From Siphonodentalium dalli (Eukaryota > Mollusca > Scaphopoda > Gadilida > Siphonodentaliidae), in contig CP136067.1 in the NCBI GenBank assembly GCA_032622095.1, positions 125,775,030-125,839,029 of the forward strand: a stretch of 64,000 bases of DNA, given 5' to 3'. The notes under the pieces are model-generated. The model ran no database searches and had not been told where the DNA came from. It saw nothing but the letters and a program-made list of their open reading frames with translations. This document shows positions 1-11,770 of this stretch, piece after piece. Made by a program: the position numbers and the translations under genes. The first letter of the stretch is position 1. Every line of letters begins with the position of its first letter.

Positions 1-48
1 GTGATATTCGCGAATAATTATATCGATTATGATATCGATTATGCTACT

Positions 49-330
49 TATCTTCTGTAATTTATGGGATATAGAAACTGAACAGAAGGTGGAAAAGTAA
101 CTAAAACAATGTTAATAAGACTATAGATACTTCACAGAAGATGAGTCCTAGGCAGAATGGGGCCCCCGGATGGTGAATTTGGTTATACAAGCCCGCCGTG
201 CGGGGTAGCATCAATAACTTCACCCTATGAGGACCTCATTCTGCAAATGTCAGACACACTATATCCAGGCAGACATCCGATCATATCGCTAATCGTGACA
301 GAGAACGCATCCCACGCTCCAGACGACATC
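49..330. repeat. MITE with GCAGAATGAGG foldback core, copy 1
   Basis: Positions 152-250 form an imperfect foldback: a GCAGAATGNGG arm, a TGAATTTGG segment, a GC-rich middle (GCCCGCCGTGCGGGG), then a matching arm ending CCTCATTCTGC. The flanks (GATATAGAAACT, GATACTTCACAGAAGAT on the left; CTGCAAATG and AGACACACTAT on the right) recur at 26,190-26,460, so the mobile unit is larger than the hairpin. Other copies lie at about 1,738, 25,775, 26,292 and 55,537. No coding capacity is seen. Confidence 0.6.
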
Positions 331-719
331 AATGAAGGGATAAAACAGGACAAATTGGACAATTATCCTGACAATTATCCATATTCATTGCATGATTTCT
401 CACAATGTGACGTCATCGATCGCTGGAGCAACGCTAAAGGGCAAACAACCATTAGCTGCCGATAAACGCCATAAAGCCACATTAGTTATGTCATGCGCCT
501 TCTGTGTTGATGACAGCGTTACCACTGACATCGGCACGGACCTGTCATGCGCTTTCCGGTCGCCCTTGTGGGGGGTTCGCAAGCTTTCTTCCTCTTTATA
601 CCGCAGTTTTACATGTACGTTATTTGTCTTAATTATTATACATATTTGATGAGACGTCACCGGCGGAACAAATCAATGGAGGTTATATATAAGAGGGTCC
701 TGGAATGGAATGTAATGCT

Positions 720-1074
720 TTAACCCTTTACCCAACAGAACGGCCCTGTGCCAATGCATTCTCTTATATATGCGAATCAATCATAGGTCGCCTCGCATAT
801 ATATAGAATGTAAGAAAAAATGGTATAAAGTGTTAAAAAATACGTTTTTTAGGCCAATGCATTCTCTTATATATGCGAGGCGACCTATGGTCGACTCGCA
901 TATATAAGAGAATGCATTGGCACAGGGAATAACTGTAACCATCAGAATGTGGTCAATGAACCGGTTCCAATGATATCCATATTTGTATGTTGTTATTGAG
1001 ACAGACCGAAGATATTTTAGGCTGTTGAAGCTTTATTTGGGCGTTTTTGTCCGTTTTGTTGGGTAAAGGGTTAA
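720..1074. mobile_element. TTAA-flanked hairpin MITE, type A, copy 1
   Basis: The element starts TTAACCCTTTACCCAACA and ends with the exact reverse complement, giving 18-bp terminal inverted repeats that include the TTAA. The left internal hairpin (753 to about 815) has lost most of its right arm; the right one (854-920) is complete at 67 bp. After it comes a conserved non-hairpin stretch (ATAACTGTAACCATCA, then GGTTCCAATGATATCCATAT) shared with the copies at 22,696, 24,630, 36,066 and 43,943. TTAA termini are typical of piggyBac-type elements; there is no transposase, so it would be non-autonomous. The family assignment is inference. Confidence 0.8.
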
Positions 1075-1330
1075 TAATTCAATCATGAATTAAAAGGGTA
1101 CTGTACACTATATCCGGCAATTTTTTGGACCAGGATACGTTTATCTCCATTGTAATTCAATCTAGCAAGGAATTTGCAAAACAAAAACAGTATAGAAAGT
1201 ATCATTTAGTCATTTTCATGACACGAATCGACACTTTCATTTTGCTGTTGTCACCGTGCACAAATCGTTGGGTTTGTTCATTGCTTTACTCGGAACACTG
1301 CTCCGTAACAATTTCATGTGGGGCGGGTTT

Positions 1331-1508
1331 GCTCGTTTCGCTACTCCGTTCTGTGCCGATGAAATTTTACCGTGCTACATTCAGATTTGATACACACTGA
1401 AGCGGCCGAAAAACAACGCGCGGGTGTGCTCGTTTCGCTACTCCGTTCTGCGCCGATGAAATTTTACAGTGCTACATTCAGATTTGATGCACGCTGAAGC
1501 GGCCGATG
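1331..1508. repeat. Two-copy tandem repeat, 97-bp unit
   Basis: A unit beginning GCTCGTTTCGCTACTCCGTT starts at 1,331 and again at 1,428 with few differences, each ending with GAAGCGGCCGA. It is a local tandem duplication with no recognised coding content. Confidence 0.75.
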
Positions 1509-1737
1509 TCGGTGAATTGAAAACTAAAGTTAACCGCTCTCGGCCAATCAGAATGCTTGTTTTTTTTGGTGACAAATACTCTATTGAATTACAATTCTTT
1601 TTTAGATTAGTTTCTCTATATCCATAAATTGGCAGACGACACATTGCATAATCTAGGTTCCCAATGGGTGTACATAACAATATTCACCATTTGGGAAATT
1701 CAATCGGAGTCTATGTCTCCCATAGCAGATAAAGCCA

Positions 1738-1819
1738 TGAAGAATGTGGTCCACAGAGGGTGAATTTGGTGATGTGGGATAAAATAACTAAATTCGCCCT
1801 CTGTGGGACCTCATTCTGC
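1738..1819. repeat. GCAGAATGAGG foldback MITE, copy 2
   Basis: The arms GGTCCACAGAGGGTGAATTT and its near reverse complement (AATTCGCCCTCTGTGGGACC) flank a short AT-rich centre. The right side continues CTGCAAATGACAGGCACACT, as in copy 1. Confidence 0.65.
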
Positions 1820-2572
1820 AAATGACAGGCACACTAAACACAGACTTGCATCTGGTGCCTCACACTTTCCAACTTTCCAACCCATAACGCAAGGAAATGT
1901 TCAGCAGGTGGCCATTTTAGACCATAATGGTGCCCACAAGTAGATGCACATAATGCTGCCTATTCTCGTGAAAATAAGCACATGACGGGCTTACTTTAAT
2001 GAGCCAAATAAGTCCATATTCACCCCTGGTCAAGTGGTCCTGCTAACTGACATGATGCGGTTGGGTCCTGGTGAGTTGCTGAGGTGCTGTTAGGGCAAAC
2101 TGATGCTGTTAACACAAAGTACCATTGTATATTTTAAGTTGTCTTTTTTCGCCGTGTTCCGATAATCTTATGATTATCAGGGTTGGGTCAATTACATTGA
2201 AATGTAATTAATTACAATTACAATTACATTGAAATATGTCAATTGCAATTACAATTACATTGGAAATGCAATGTAATTAATTACAATTACAATTACATTG
2301 GTTCAATTACAATTACAATTACAATTACTTTTGGTTAATGAAAATCGGGATTCGGGAAGAGCTTCAAGGAGGAAAGTCATTTATTGATATACATAAAATA
2401 TAAAAGCAAATTAATGTAACACAGTGAAACAATGTAAACAAAACATTAAAACAACAACTACATGTAGAGCACAAATTGTTCATTTGATGTGGTGGTTACA
2501 CCTGACCATCATCATTCTTTCGAATTGCAGCTAGCAGGCTTAACCCAGGAAAGTTTGTACAATTAAGTCGCC

Positions 2573-3001
2573 CAGGGGCGGCGGAAGCTACAAAAAAGTG
2601 GGGGGGGGGGGCATCATTTTTAATATACTACATGTATGAGTTAAAAACTGTTCAAATGTATGCCGCAATATTTTTCAAAGACTGTTTAGTATGATGTTAT
2701 TCGTGGCTACCTTTATGAAAGTATAAAACAAGAGTTTAAATTATGGTAGGCTGCTGCTCATCACTTATGTTTGCAGCCAAATACTGACCAAGGGATTGAC
2801 TTGCTATCTTGCTAGCCATAGCCATAACAGCATAAGTGATAAGATTAAACACATGTGTCTATTAATGGAAAGTTTTCTTGGGAATCAAAAATTATTTTAT
2901 CCAATGTTTTTAGCATTGGAAGATTTTGTACCCATAATTGGGGAAAAAGTGGGGGGGGGGGGGCACGTGCCCCCTGTGCCCCCCTGGCTCCGCCGCCCCT
3001 G
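2573..3001. mobile_element. hAT-type MITE nested in the larger hAT
   Basis: Ends are CAGGGGCGGCGGA and TCCGCCGCCCCTG, flanked by the 8-bp duplication AAGTCGCC at 2,565-2,572 and 3,002-3,009. The 429-bp interior has long G runs near both ends and no recognisable transposase. Short reading frames here, such as 2,796-3,002, are incidental. The perfect duplication shows it is younger than its host hAT. Confidence 0.88.
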
Positions 3002-3019
3002 AAGTCGCCAGTATGTGAG

Positions 3020-3851
3020 TGGACTGATATCACTGGGCACGCACGGTTCCTGCAGATATTTCGTAATCACTGTCAGTTGTGAGGATCGGTGTAGTTGGCA
3101 CTTCATCCATGAAACTGAAGAGGGCGCGCTCATATTGATCCCTATGTTTCCGCTGAAACAAAAATAATTAACATTAAGATACATCATTATGTATAATTTG
3201 CCTACATACTAATAGCAGAGATTAAAACAATCAAGCCAGCTAGGGTTGTAAATCACACACAATGACATAATCAGGTTTATGAAGTAAAACAGGCCACCTG
3301 CCTAAGGCTGCCTTTGTTAGGGGATTAACGCATTGATAAAATACTGCAGTGGAGTCATATAATTAGGACAGCAAGACAGATTAAGTGCACAAAACTGACC
3401 AGATATGGAGGTGAATACAGTTAAGCTCAAAACAAATAGACTAAATGATGTTTTGTTATGAAGACAAAATGCATGTATTATTAATGTTATAAAACAATTA
3501 TTGTTTTAAAATGAATGTATTACTTTTAAAGATATATTCCGGGAATGTTCAGAAACAACAATAATGTTTATGAAAAAAAATATCTTTTTTTTAATTCAAT
3601 ACATGTACTTGTATTAATTATGTACATATTGTCATGGTGATATACACATTATTGTAGGTGTATTAAAACATATACATATAATAATAACAATAACATATAT
3701 AAATAATATAAAATAAAATTCAACATGACTTACCTTTAGATGTGTGATGAAATTTGAAGTTGCTTTTGCTGAACCCGAAATCAGTGTTGGACAATGTTTA
3801 CATGTAGCTTTGAATTTGTCAGAAATATCATTGGGCAAGGTAAAATGTTGC
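3020..3851 (-). pseudogene. hAT transposase remnant, BED finger split by an intron
   Basis: Minus-strand exon 3,851-3,734 follows a pyrimidine-rich acceptor (TTTTTCTTCTATTCATTAG) and encodes KATCKHC ... ATSNFITHLK. It ends at a consensus donor (AAAG|GTAAGT, intron from 3,733). The next acceptor (TTATTTTTGTTTCAG) opens an exon at 3,152 reading RKHRDQYERALF. Splicing gives C-x2-C ... H-x4-H, with the last His contributed by the second exon: a complete BED-type DNA-binding finger. Unspliced, the frame gives HLKVSH and soon loses sense. The second exon meets TGA near 3,030. No DDE/RNase H core or dimerisation domain is seen, so it is not autonomous. Confidence 0.75.
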
Positions 3852-4949
3852 CTAATGAATAGAAGAAAAATATGAGGATAATGACCCCATGTGTATAACA
3901 CTAGTCAAGTAAATGCTGATGTGTTAACTTGTTATATTGGTCTGTATTTTTGGAATGTAATTGAAAATGTAATTGGAATGTAATTGAAATTACACCCCTT
4001 TTCTCAATGTAATTAATTACATTCAATTACATGTAATTGAAAAAACCTTCAATTACAAATTACATCCAATTACTTGGGAAAATGTAATTAATTACATTCA
4101 ATTACAATTACAAATTACAATTACCCCAACCCTGATGATTATAAGCCATTTTGCGTATCAAACATCTAAAAGCATATTTATTGCTAAATAGTTGTTAATA
4201 CTGGTTATAGAACCACCAAGGGTGCTTATACCTAAGGCAGGTGAATGACGTCATATATATTTTTCTATATCCATCAGTGATTTCCAAGATCGCGGGTATA
4301 GATTTTGGAGAAATTGTCACGTGACTTCCGGTTAGCAACCATGTGGAGATTGCAAAATACGCGGAATTGGAAATGATGCATCGCGATAAAAATGAAAGTA
4401 ACTACTTCACAACTTACGAAGAATTCACATTTGATTTAGGTCTATTAATTTCATTAAGACCAATTTCGTTGGTTCGCTTAATGAAAACGAAAAATGAAGA
4501 AGTCATACGAGAATCCAGACAAGATTTTTACAATCCACGATATGTTTTGTCAAGTTGGCATGTGGTCTCCGTCGTGACCACTGCATCGCCGAAAAAAGAC
4601 AAATTTTAGGCACACCATGCATGTGTGGTTGCTCCACTACGTGTCACGTACGATTCATATTATTTATAGTTGAGAATCGACTGTAATGAAGATGGTTATT
4701 CGCGTCGTTTTAGAAACACCAGCGCAGGCATTGTTATATTTTTCAAAAATAGATATGTTCTTGGATGTTTCATACACACACTGATTTTCTCAAATCGCGC
4801 GGATTAGCCAAACACCGCGAAAATGACAACTTTAGAAAATATAACGGAACTTTTTCGTAACGGCATCAGTTTGCCCCACCCGCATCATAGCAATTCAACA
4901 GGACCACCAGCATCATATCATATTATCAGGACCACTTGACTAGGAATTA

Positions 4950-5165
4950 TATTGACATTACATGCATCTAACCTCAATATACTCTTATATGAGGACATAA
5001 AACGCTGTTTTTAAAACAGTCCAATATGGTACTATTTCCGTACGTAGTTTAAGCCCATATTTGCACTATTTTATATGGGCTTATTTCAGAATCAAATAAA
5101 GTTCAATAAGAACCTATGTGAATAGTTAGGTCCAATATGAACCTATTTGCATGAGGATATATTTG
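4950..5165. repeat. Dispersed repeat, AGGTCCAATATGAACCTATT family
   Basis: Words such as GGGCTTATTTCAGAATCAAA and AGGTCCAATATGAACCTATT recur in both orientations at 26,565-27,605. Probably a decayed mobile element; no coding capacity. Confidence 0.5.
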
Positions 5166-5940
5166 CTACTGTTTGTATTTGGGACACTTTTCTCACCCTA
5201 AACTCCATTTCGTATTATTTGATTTAAACTGGTGTATAGTTTGTGCCACCAAAGTAAAACATCTGCGTGTTTCTGTGGTGATTGGATGAGAAATAGCAAA
5301 GATTGCGTCTGTGCACAATTTAATCAATTTGATCAAACGTTTCTTTTTTAGAGTAGAATTCGTGTACTTACGTTATTTCAGTCGAACATTACATCGGTGC
5401 CATCAAATACTTATTGGCAAGGTACCGTCGATTGTTTTGCCAATTCGCAGTCGGTTAACATAACAGGTATAAACCGCCCACGTCATCTGCATGCACACCG
5501 CGATTTAATGAGCGCCATGCCATGGCATACTGATTGTATTATGTTTGCTCTATGCGAATGGGTTCACACAAACAATACTGCTTAGCGTGATATTAATATG
5601 TTATTTCCATCGGAAAACTGGAGAACGTCCGTGTGGCGAGGTTACAAACCAATCGCTGCACAAGACTGTGATTTCTTCATTGGAACGCTCTATTGTTTGA
5701 CACGCTGTCCTCTAATGTTGGCTACGTTGTCCTCTATTGCTTACGTTAAAGGTCAGGGGACCCAGACTGGTATGAAACTGGAAAAAAATGTTTGTCCATC
5801 TAAAATTTACAATTGCACACAAGTTGCAAACAATTTTTTACAATTTTTTACAATTTTAATAATTTGTTCTTGTATTCTTTAACAATTTTATAATTTCACC
5901 CATAAAGAGCCCCAGACAAACATGAGCAGACGACACTCTT
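5166..5940. other. Unassigned spacer
   Basis: No recognisable gene or repeat. Two short plus-strand frames (5,397-5,585 and 5,598-5,882) lack domains and splice support. Confidence 0.4.
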
Positions 5941-5959
5941 CTATGTGCTTCTATATATG

Positions 5960-6150
5960 TGTGGGGCTCCCTGCAGGGTAATGGATGTTTTTTTAATTTT
6001 ATGTCCTAAAAATTGTAAGAAACATTTATTTAAAAAACATGATAAAAAATTGTTAAGCCAATGTATTCTCTTATATATGCGAGGCGACCTATGGTCGACT
6101 CGCATATATAAGAAAATGCATTGGCACAGGGTAATAAAATCCCGACTTCC
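5960..6150. repeat. Partial hairpin MITE with one intact 67-bp hairpin
   Basis: The complete hairpin is 6,058-6,124. The left flank is the AT-rich linker of type A. The right flank (CACAGGGTAATAAAATCCCG) is the reverse complement of the unusual left end at 43,963-43,984, so this is a truncated relative of that element in opposite orientation. No TTAA terminus remains. Confidence 0.6.
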
Positions 6151-6282
6151 GACTGGATTTGATATGGCGGGTCACATATATGGAAACGAGGATCCGACAA
6201 CAAGCCCGATGGCTTATATGCAGTCTCCCCCTCTTTGGCTACATACCCCGTTCCCAATAAGTGATGGGGTATAGTTCAGGCG

Positions 6283-6362
6283 GGAAGAGAGAGAGAGGGA
6301 TGTAGAGAGTGGGAGGGAGGGAGGTAGGGAGAGCGGGAGAGAATGAGAGAGAATGAGAGAAA
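6283..6362. repeat. GA-rich simple repeat
   Basis: Imperfect GAGA/GGGA tract on the plus strand, a low-complexity purine run. Confidence 0.8.
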
Positions 6363-6489
6363 AACACAGAAGACAAGATGTGGCAGTCGTGAAATGCTTG
6401 TTTCTTGATTCAATGTAAACATGTGCTCAGACTAAATTTTCAAATACTTTCCAAATTTGCTATTCTTCAACTAAAATTATGGCCGCTGT

Positions 6490-7600
6490 CAGCCATGATT
6501 TTTACAGAATTCGGAAAAATGGCAGGTATCTATCGAGAGGTCACACCGAGGATCCGTATGAAGTTTGGTGATGATTGGACGAGGGATAAGCTCTGCAGGG
6601 TGTGCTAAAGGATTTGGTGATGCAAAGAGTAAAATCCAAGATGGCCATGTTATTAATCGAAAATCGTTAAAATTTGACAGCTGCCATCTACATGTACTGT
6701 ACTGTAGATGTGGTCCTAGACCCATATAACGAATATCGTTGAAATCGGACAAAGTTTGTGTTAACACCTTTATGTTTTATTTTATTATGGTTTTTTGAAT
6801 AGTCTATTATTATTTGAAGAATTTACATTTATTTGAAGAATCTATTATTGTGTTATGTTTTTATTTATAACAGGTTGAATAAATGGTTTTTAATAGAACT
6901 ATTTAAATTTGAGCCTTTCCATGTCAAAGTGCATTTGTAGATACTTTTTGATGAAAACAATTAGCAAGCTGACCTTCCTTATCACCCATTGGTGTCATCC
7001 CTCGTTATTAACTCATGGTGAACTTAAAGCCCTACCAAGAGATAAGTTCATACCTCATTACATAATGGAAGCATTCTTAAAACCCTTTGTCCCATTATTT
7101 TAAATCACCTCTAGATAGGAGCTATCGAATTGATCGATTTTCGATGCAAAACATGGCCGCCAGCAGCCATCTTGGATTTTACTCTTTGATTGACTAAATC
7201 CTTTGCCACACCCTACATACCACATCCCTCATCCGATTGTCACCAAACTTCATATCGACCTTTTTGGTGACCTCTAGAATGGATCCATACAATGTTTCCG
7301 CATTTCATTGAAAAACATGACCGCCAACGGCCATCTTGGATTTTACTCATTGTATGACTAAATCCTTCAGCGCAAGAGGCCAACTCCATCAACCGATCAT
7401 TACCAAACGTCATATGGATCTTCGGGGGTGACCTCCAGATGGGAGCCATATCATATTTTACTCTTTATATTAGTGTTATTGCATCCTTTGGCACTCCCTA
7501 CAGCCAATCTGTTTCATCCGATGAACCCCAAGCGGTTTATGCATCTTCATGGTAACCTCTAGTTACTTAAACATATACACAGCCCGAGTTCCCTATCGCT
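6490..7600. repeat. Diverged ~155-bp repeats around CAGCCATCTTGGATTTTACT
   Basis: Units combine ATGGCCGCCAGCAGCCATCT, GATTTTACTC, a GACTAAATCCTT segment and CACCAAACTTCATAT with a following GGTGACCTCTAGA. Copies run in tandem in plus orientation at about 7,145-7,590 and in minus orientation at 6,490-6,670. A further fragment is at 46,276-46,300. Frames here are not conserved. Confidence 0.65.
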
Positions 7601-7883
7601 CCATGGACTGTAATATATGATATGATCCCATTTCCAAGTTACAGTGTCATTGACACTTTCATTTTTAACTAAATGGGTGGATCCATTTAGTATAGAGAGG
7701 TTTACAGACATATTGTGTATACTTATTTCAATCAGTTAGTATCCAAACACTCTCCCAATTGGAAGAATGTAGCAACGAACTAAGATTGTCGAAAATTTCA
7801 AACAAATCGACTGCTAGATCATGCCATTAATCTCTACTATGGCTAACGCCCGTAGAGATCATATTCCACCAGTACATATTCCA

Positions 7884-8290
7884 CTGAGGCAAAAATTACC
7901 GGGTTATCTCATAATTCGTTACCACTTCACACCACCCCCACCCACCTGATGATAAACACCAGATCAGGCGCCAATACATTTAGCTGAAATCCACATCTAA
8001 ACCCACTCAACTCTTGTCCCACCCTTGATACCGCCAAATATAGTGATCCTATCCCATTGACTACCCACCCCACCCACCCCACCCCACGATATCACCATAT
8101 ATGTATACATATGTCGATTTAGCCTCCCCCGTTACTAACAATGTAACGCATGCGCAACACTCTATACTGTACTGCAATTTGTGTAATAATTGTGTCTCAA
8201 TTATGTCTTATATATGACGATTTGAGTGAAATTAAACATATCTATCTATCTATCTATCTATCTATCTAACACCTTGGCATTTGTTTAAGT
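7884..8290 (+). mobile_element. LINE 3' tail with TCTA microsatellite end
   Basis: This segment is absent from the sister foldback arm. It ends with GTGAAATTAAACAT followed by about nine ATCT repeats (8,241-8,277), the short-repeat tail style of CR1/L2-like non-LTR elements. The preceding 300 bp are C-rich, untranslated-type sequence. Assignment is inference, since no coding domain remains. Confidence 0.5.
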
Positions 8291-8369
8291 TTTGACAGGG
8301 AACTTTATAAAGTCGAAACAATAGCGTGGGGAATATATTTCTTAGTTATTACACTCTTAACAAATTAGG

Positions 8370-8665
8370 TTCCCCGAAGAACCAAATATGGTTCCGGGGA
8401 ATGTCTCCTATGTGGAACCAGTTAAGAACCAACCAAGAACCAACTTTTGGTTCTTGGTAGGTTCTTTATAGAACGAAATTGAAGAACCCAAAGTTGGTTC
8501 TTGGTTGGGTTCTTTATAGAACCAGTAGGTTCTTCAGTTTGGTTCTTGATTGGTTCTACATTGGTTCCACATAGGAGACATTTCCCCGGAACCAAATTGG
8601 GTTCTTTATAGAACCAGTAGGTTCTTCAGTTTGGTTCTTGATTGGTTCTACATTAGTTCCACATC
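8370..8665. repeat. GGTTCTT / AAGAACC interspersed array, left
   Basis: Many copies of GGTTCTT and its complement separated by 8-20 bp (GGTTCTTTATAGAAC, GGTTCCACATAGGAG), giving numerous short hairpins. The block TTTGGTTCTTGATTGGTTCT occurs twice about 95 bp apart. Confidence 0.8.
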
Positions 8666-8699
8666 CTAGTCACCAGTGGTTGACTCTTGCCAGACTTGT

Positions 8700-11400
8700 T
8701 AGGTAATTGGACGGTTTATAATTTTGTGAAACTTTATCTGTCTTTTGAAATTCACAACATTGTCGTGCATGTCATTGTCAAACTTGTGTAAAACTTGTGT
8801 AATCAGTCCCATTGCCATCGGACAGACACATGTATTATGGGAAATGCATATGAAACTGGGGGTGGTTTCATACAACCTTAGTAAAGCTGAAAGTGTATTT
8901 GTATGTATTTCATGAATTATCTAACCTGAAAATGCATTAACTTCTGAGATAACTTTCTGTGCACATTTAGCGTAACTGCAACTATGCTAAATCATGCAGT
9001 CCAATTTCACTGCTAATATACATGTACATGTACCGGTATGTATAGTTTGAGTTAATATAGATTGTCAATGAAATCTATTAAATAAAATGCACAGACGGTT
9101 ATCGCATATACATGTAGGTTAGCGCGTTTCCAGGATAGAAAACTCTTTGAAAAAACATACAAAGACAACATCTTTCGCTTAATAGTAAAATGTAAATATT
9201 ATGTAGACAAATAACATTTAATGAACCTGATAAACTGATGAATCAGTGACACAACAGTCAACATATTCCTCTATCCATGTACTTGATTTCTCCATAACAA
9301 TATACATGTACATATCCAGAAATTTCCATGTCCGGTTGGTCTGACAGCCAATGTATTGGCAACAGTATTTCTTCACAAAAATCCAGTTCATTTGAAAGAA
9401 CATCCGAAATATCATCGAACAACTAAATTAAACACCACCGTCCTGCAACTGTCAACTTTATATATCAGACAGTGCATCAGTTGCCATCGCATGCTTATAG
9501 GAAAGCTGGTTGTTGTCGCTGAGTCTTATATTCGAATATTGGAACTGTCTCGTGTATCAGAATATCTCACTTAAATTTCCACAAATCTTGTAACATTATA
9601 TTCAGTGCATTTCTGTGCCAGTTCCTATTGAACATTCTCGATTTATTGGAACCAGCTGACACCAGCAAGACCGGAACAGTCCATAATTCACTAGAATATG
9701 TTTGAGATGGTACTACATGTATATGTAATAGACCATAATTGTAGATACTAGATTTCATTGAACCAATCAAGGAATCTGTTCTTCAGTCACACTCGCGCAC
9801 ACACACCCTAGGCCTAGTACTGGTACCGTACTTCGGTTATTACACATCAACTTGAGAAGATTGTACCATCCGTATGTTGTGTCCGATGTTTTTTCGCAGA
9901 TACTCGGTTGATGCTAACCTGTGCAAGCTCAGTGTAGCTCCTGAAAGAAAGAATAATTTAATATATTAGTGACTCATTGAATTGCATCCTAATTATGATT
10001 GTTATTAGGGTGACATCTTATCTGCCTGCACTTTTTTCCTAAGATTCTCGACTTTAAAATCATATTATGGTATTGTACCAGAGTACATGTAACTTGATTG
10101 TAAGAAAAATACCTTACCAATTCAAAGACAACAGTCTTCAAAATTTATACAACAATGTGACGAATGTCACAGTTGGCCTATTGGAAGTATTGCCGTGTTC
10201 GGTCAATCAGTGCACATGCATCAATGCGCTTCAAATGAGACATGATAGTACGTAATTGAATTACTTTATCATGGAAGATGGACTTATAAACATTTGAGAC
10301 CAATGTAGATGTGGTTATCAGTGGTTATTGGTTAATATTCAAGACGTTTGCATCTCAAAATTCACGATATTTTTCATTTCCGTGTTCCATTCGTGAATAC
10401 TCAAGTACACGGCGAGATGGATAATATATTAAAAATCACGGATGTGGAAGAGGATATATTTAGAATTTAAGACGGATGCGTTGTGATCTGCATGTACTAG
10501 ACAGAAACTCACTTTTAAAACAATTCCTATCTCTTTGATCAAATTATGTATACATTGGCATTTTTAACAATAATCACGCTAAGCATCTACTTATTATATA
10601 TAGATGGCACAGGGATGGCACCAGTATTCCACCGACGCAGGGGCTATAATATCCGTTGGGGGGGGGGGGTGCTATTATACCGTAATGCTATCTGGCTTAC
10701 CGTTGTACATTTCCCCGACGAGGAGGAGGAGATGACTAAGCTGTACACCACTTAGTGATACCCCTGTCATTGAACCAGACCGAACTCCCATGTACATCGA
10801 ACTGTCGAAGTGTTAGAAATATCTTACCTAATATTATGTCAAACTGAAACATATATGCTGTTGTTGTCTAAAAACAACATTTTCCCACTAATTTCTCAAA
10901 CAATGAGAACAATTTCAACATATATGTGACAGAATATGGTTAACAAATTATCTTTTACATTGTTCTCCAAATTTACAACCGTTGGAAACTTTTACCAAAT
11001 GTTGGGTAGGGTGAGACATTATTGCCAATCAAAAATCAAATCATACCGGGAATGGAACAATATATAGCGTATACTTACCTATGGTAATTCTGTGAAGATC
11101 GCCACACAACATACACGCAGGAGAAGTGCTGATCAAATATGTTCGAGAACAAAACAAAGCAACTTTATGGAAGATCGAAGCGCGAAAATGAGAAACTGGT
11201 ACGTATCAACAGGCTGTTTAAAACTATATCTGAATGCTTAACGATGCACATGTGATGGAATTTAAATCTAACAACGTGCCTGACCCCTGTATAATAGTCT
11301 ACCGGTACGTAATTGATACCGCAAACAGGATATGCCAACCCCGATCTCGCCACATAGTCGCAATCCATGTTGATTAGTAGTGACAGCTGTATAGCTTTGT
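8700..11400. other. Unassigned interior of the 3.4-kb element
   Basis: No recognisable transposase or host exon on either strand. A fragment at 9,095-9,190 (CAGACGGTTATCGCATA, GGTTAGCGCGTTTCCAGGAT) recurs at 57,605-57,690. A stretch at 10,850-10,960 (TTTCCCACTAA ... CAATGAGAACAATTTCAAC) is a relative of the LINE target site at 20,900-20,939 and 22,427-22,500. A G-homopolymer lies near 10,660. Confidence 0.45.
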
Positions 11401-11439
11401 CGGTTAAAACACTGCTTGGAGCTGTAAGCTCTTGGAAGA

Positions 11440-11770
11440 ACCCGTTGGTTCTACAAAGAACCCGATGGTTCTTCAAAGAACCATCGATATATATATAATT
11501 ATATGTTTATGAGGGTGCGCGGGAGTGTGTATGTACGAACGAAGAACCAATCATGTAGAACCAATTGGTTCTAGGAAGAACCTGTGGGTTCTTGGAAGAA
11601 CCCGTTGGTTCTACAAAGAACCCGATGGTTCTTCAAAGAACCAATATAGGTTCTTTGTAGAACCATCGGGTTCTTTGTAGAACCAACGGGTTCTTCCAAG
11701 AACCCACAGGTTCTTCCAAGAACCCACAGGTTCTTTGAAGAACCCAATGGTTCTGAGAAGAACCAAAAAT
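11440..11770. repeat. GGTTCTT / AAGAACC interspersed array, right
   Basis: AAGAACCCGTTGGTTCTACA-type units repeat in both orientations around a centre near 11,650, so the block is itself largely palindromic. The minus-strand frames at 11,571-11,835 are translations of this repeat, not genes. Confidence 0.8.

Larger units (their letters stand above)
2178..4134 (-). mobile_element. hAT-type DNA transposon, degraded
   Basis: Termini are CAGGGTTGGG and CCCAACCCTG, and an 8-bp duplication ATGATTAT sits exactly on both sides (2,170-2,177 and 4,135-4,142). An 8-bp duplication with CAGGG ends is the hAT signature. Sub-terminal regions (2,190-2,335 and 3,950-4,130) are dense arrays of ATTACAATTAC/TGTAATT words, as in transposase-binding regions of other hATs (inference). 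It encodes a partial BED-finger transposase on the minus strand. It is interrupted by a second hAT-type MITE at 2,573-3,001. Confidence 0.88.
2026..4942. mobile_element. GGTCAAGTGG inverted-repeat element, split by a hAT
   Basis: The left end GGTCAAGTGGTCCTGCTAA is mirrored at the right end by TCAGGACCACTTGAC. Further inside, GGGCAAACTGATGCTGTTAA is mirrored by CGGCATCAGTTTGCCCCACC. A shorter relative with the same ends lies at 46,615-47,100. Most of the interior is the hAT element at 2,178-4,134. The remaining interior (4,143-4,850) has no recognised gene. A decayed relative with similar TGATCAGTTGGGCCTGCTAA wording occurs near 31,925. Confidence 0.65.

Noticed and set aside
2845-3187. Gly/Pro-rich frames on both strands
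   Set aside because: They arise from G and C homopolymers near the ends of the nested hAT MITE.
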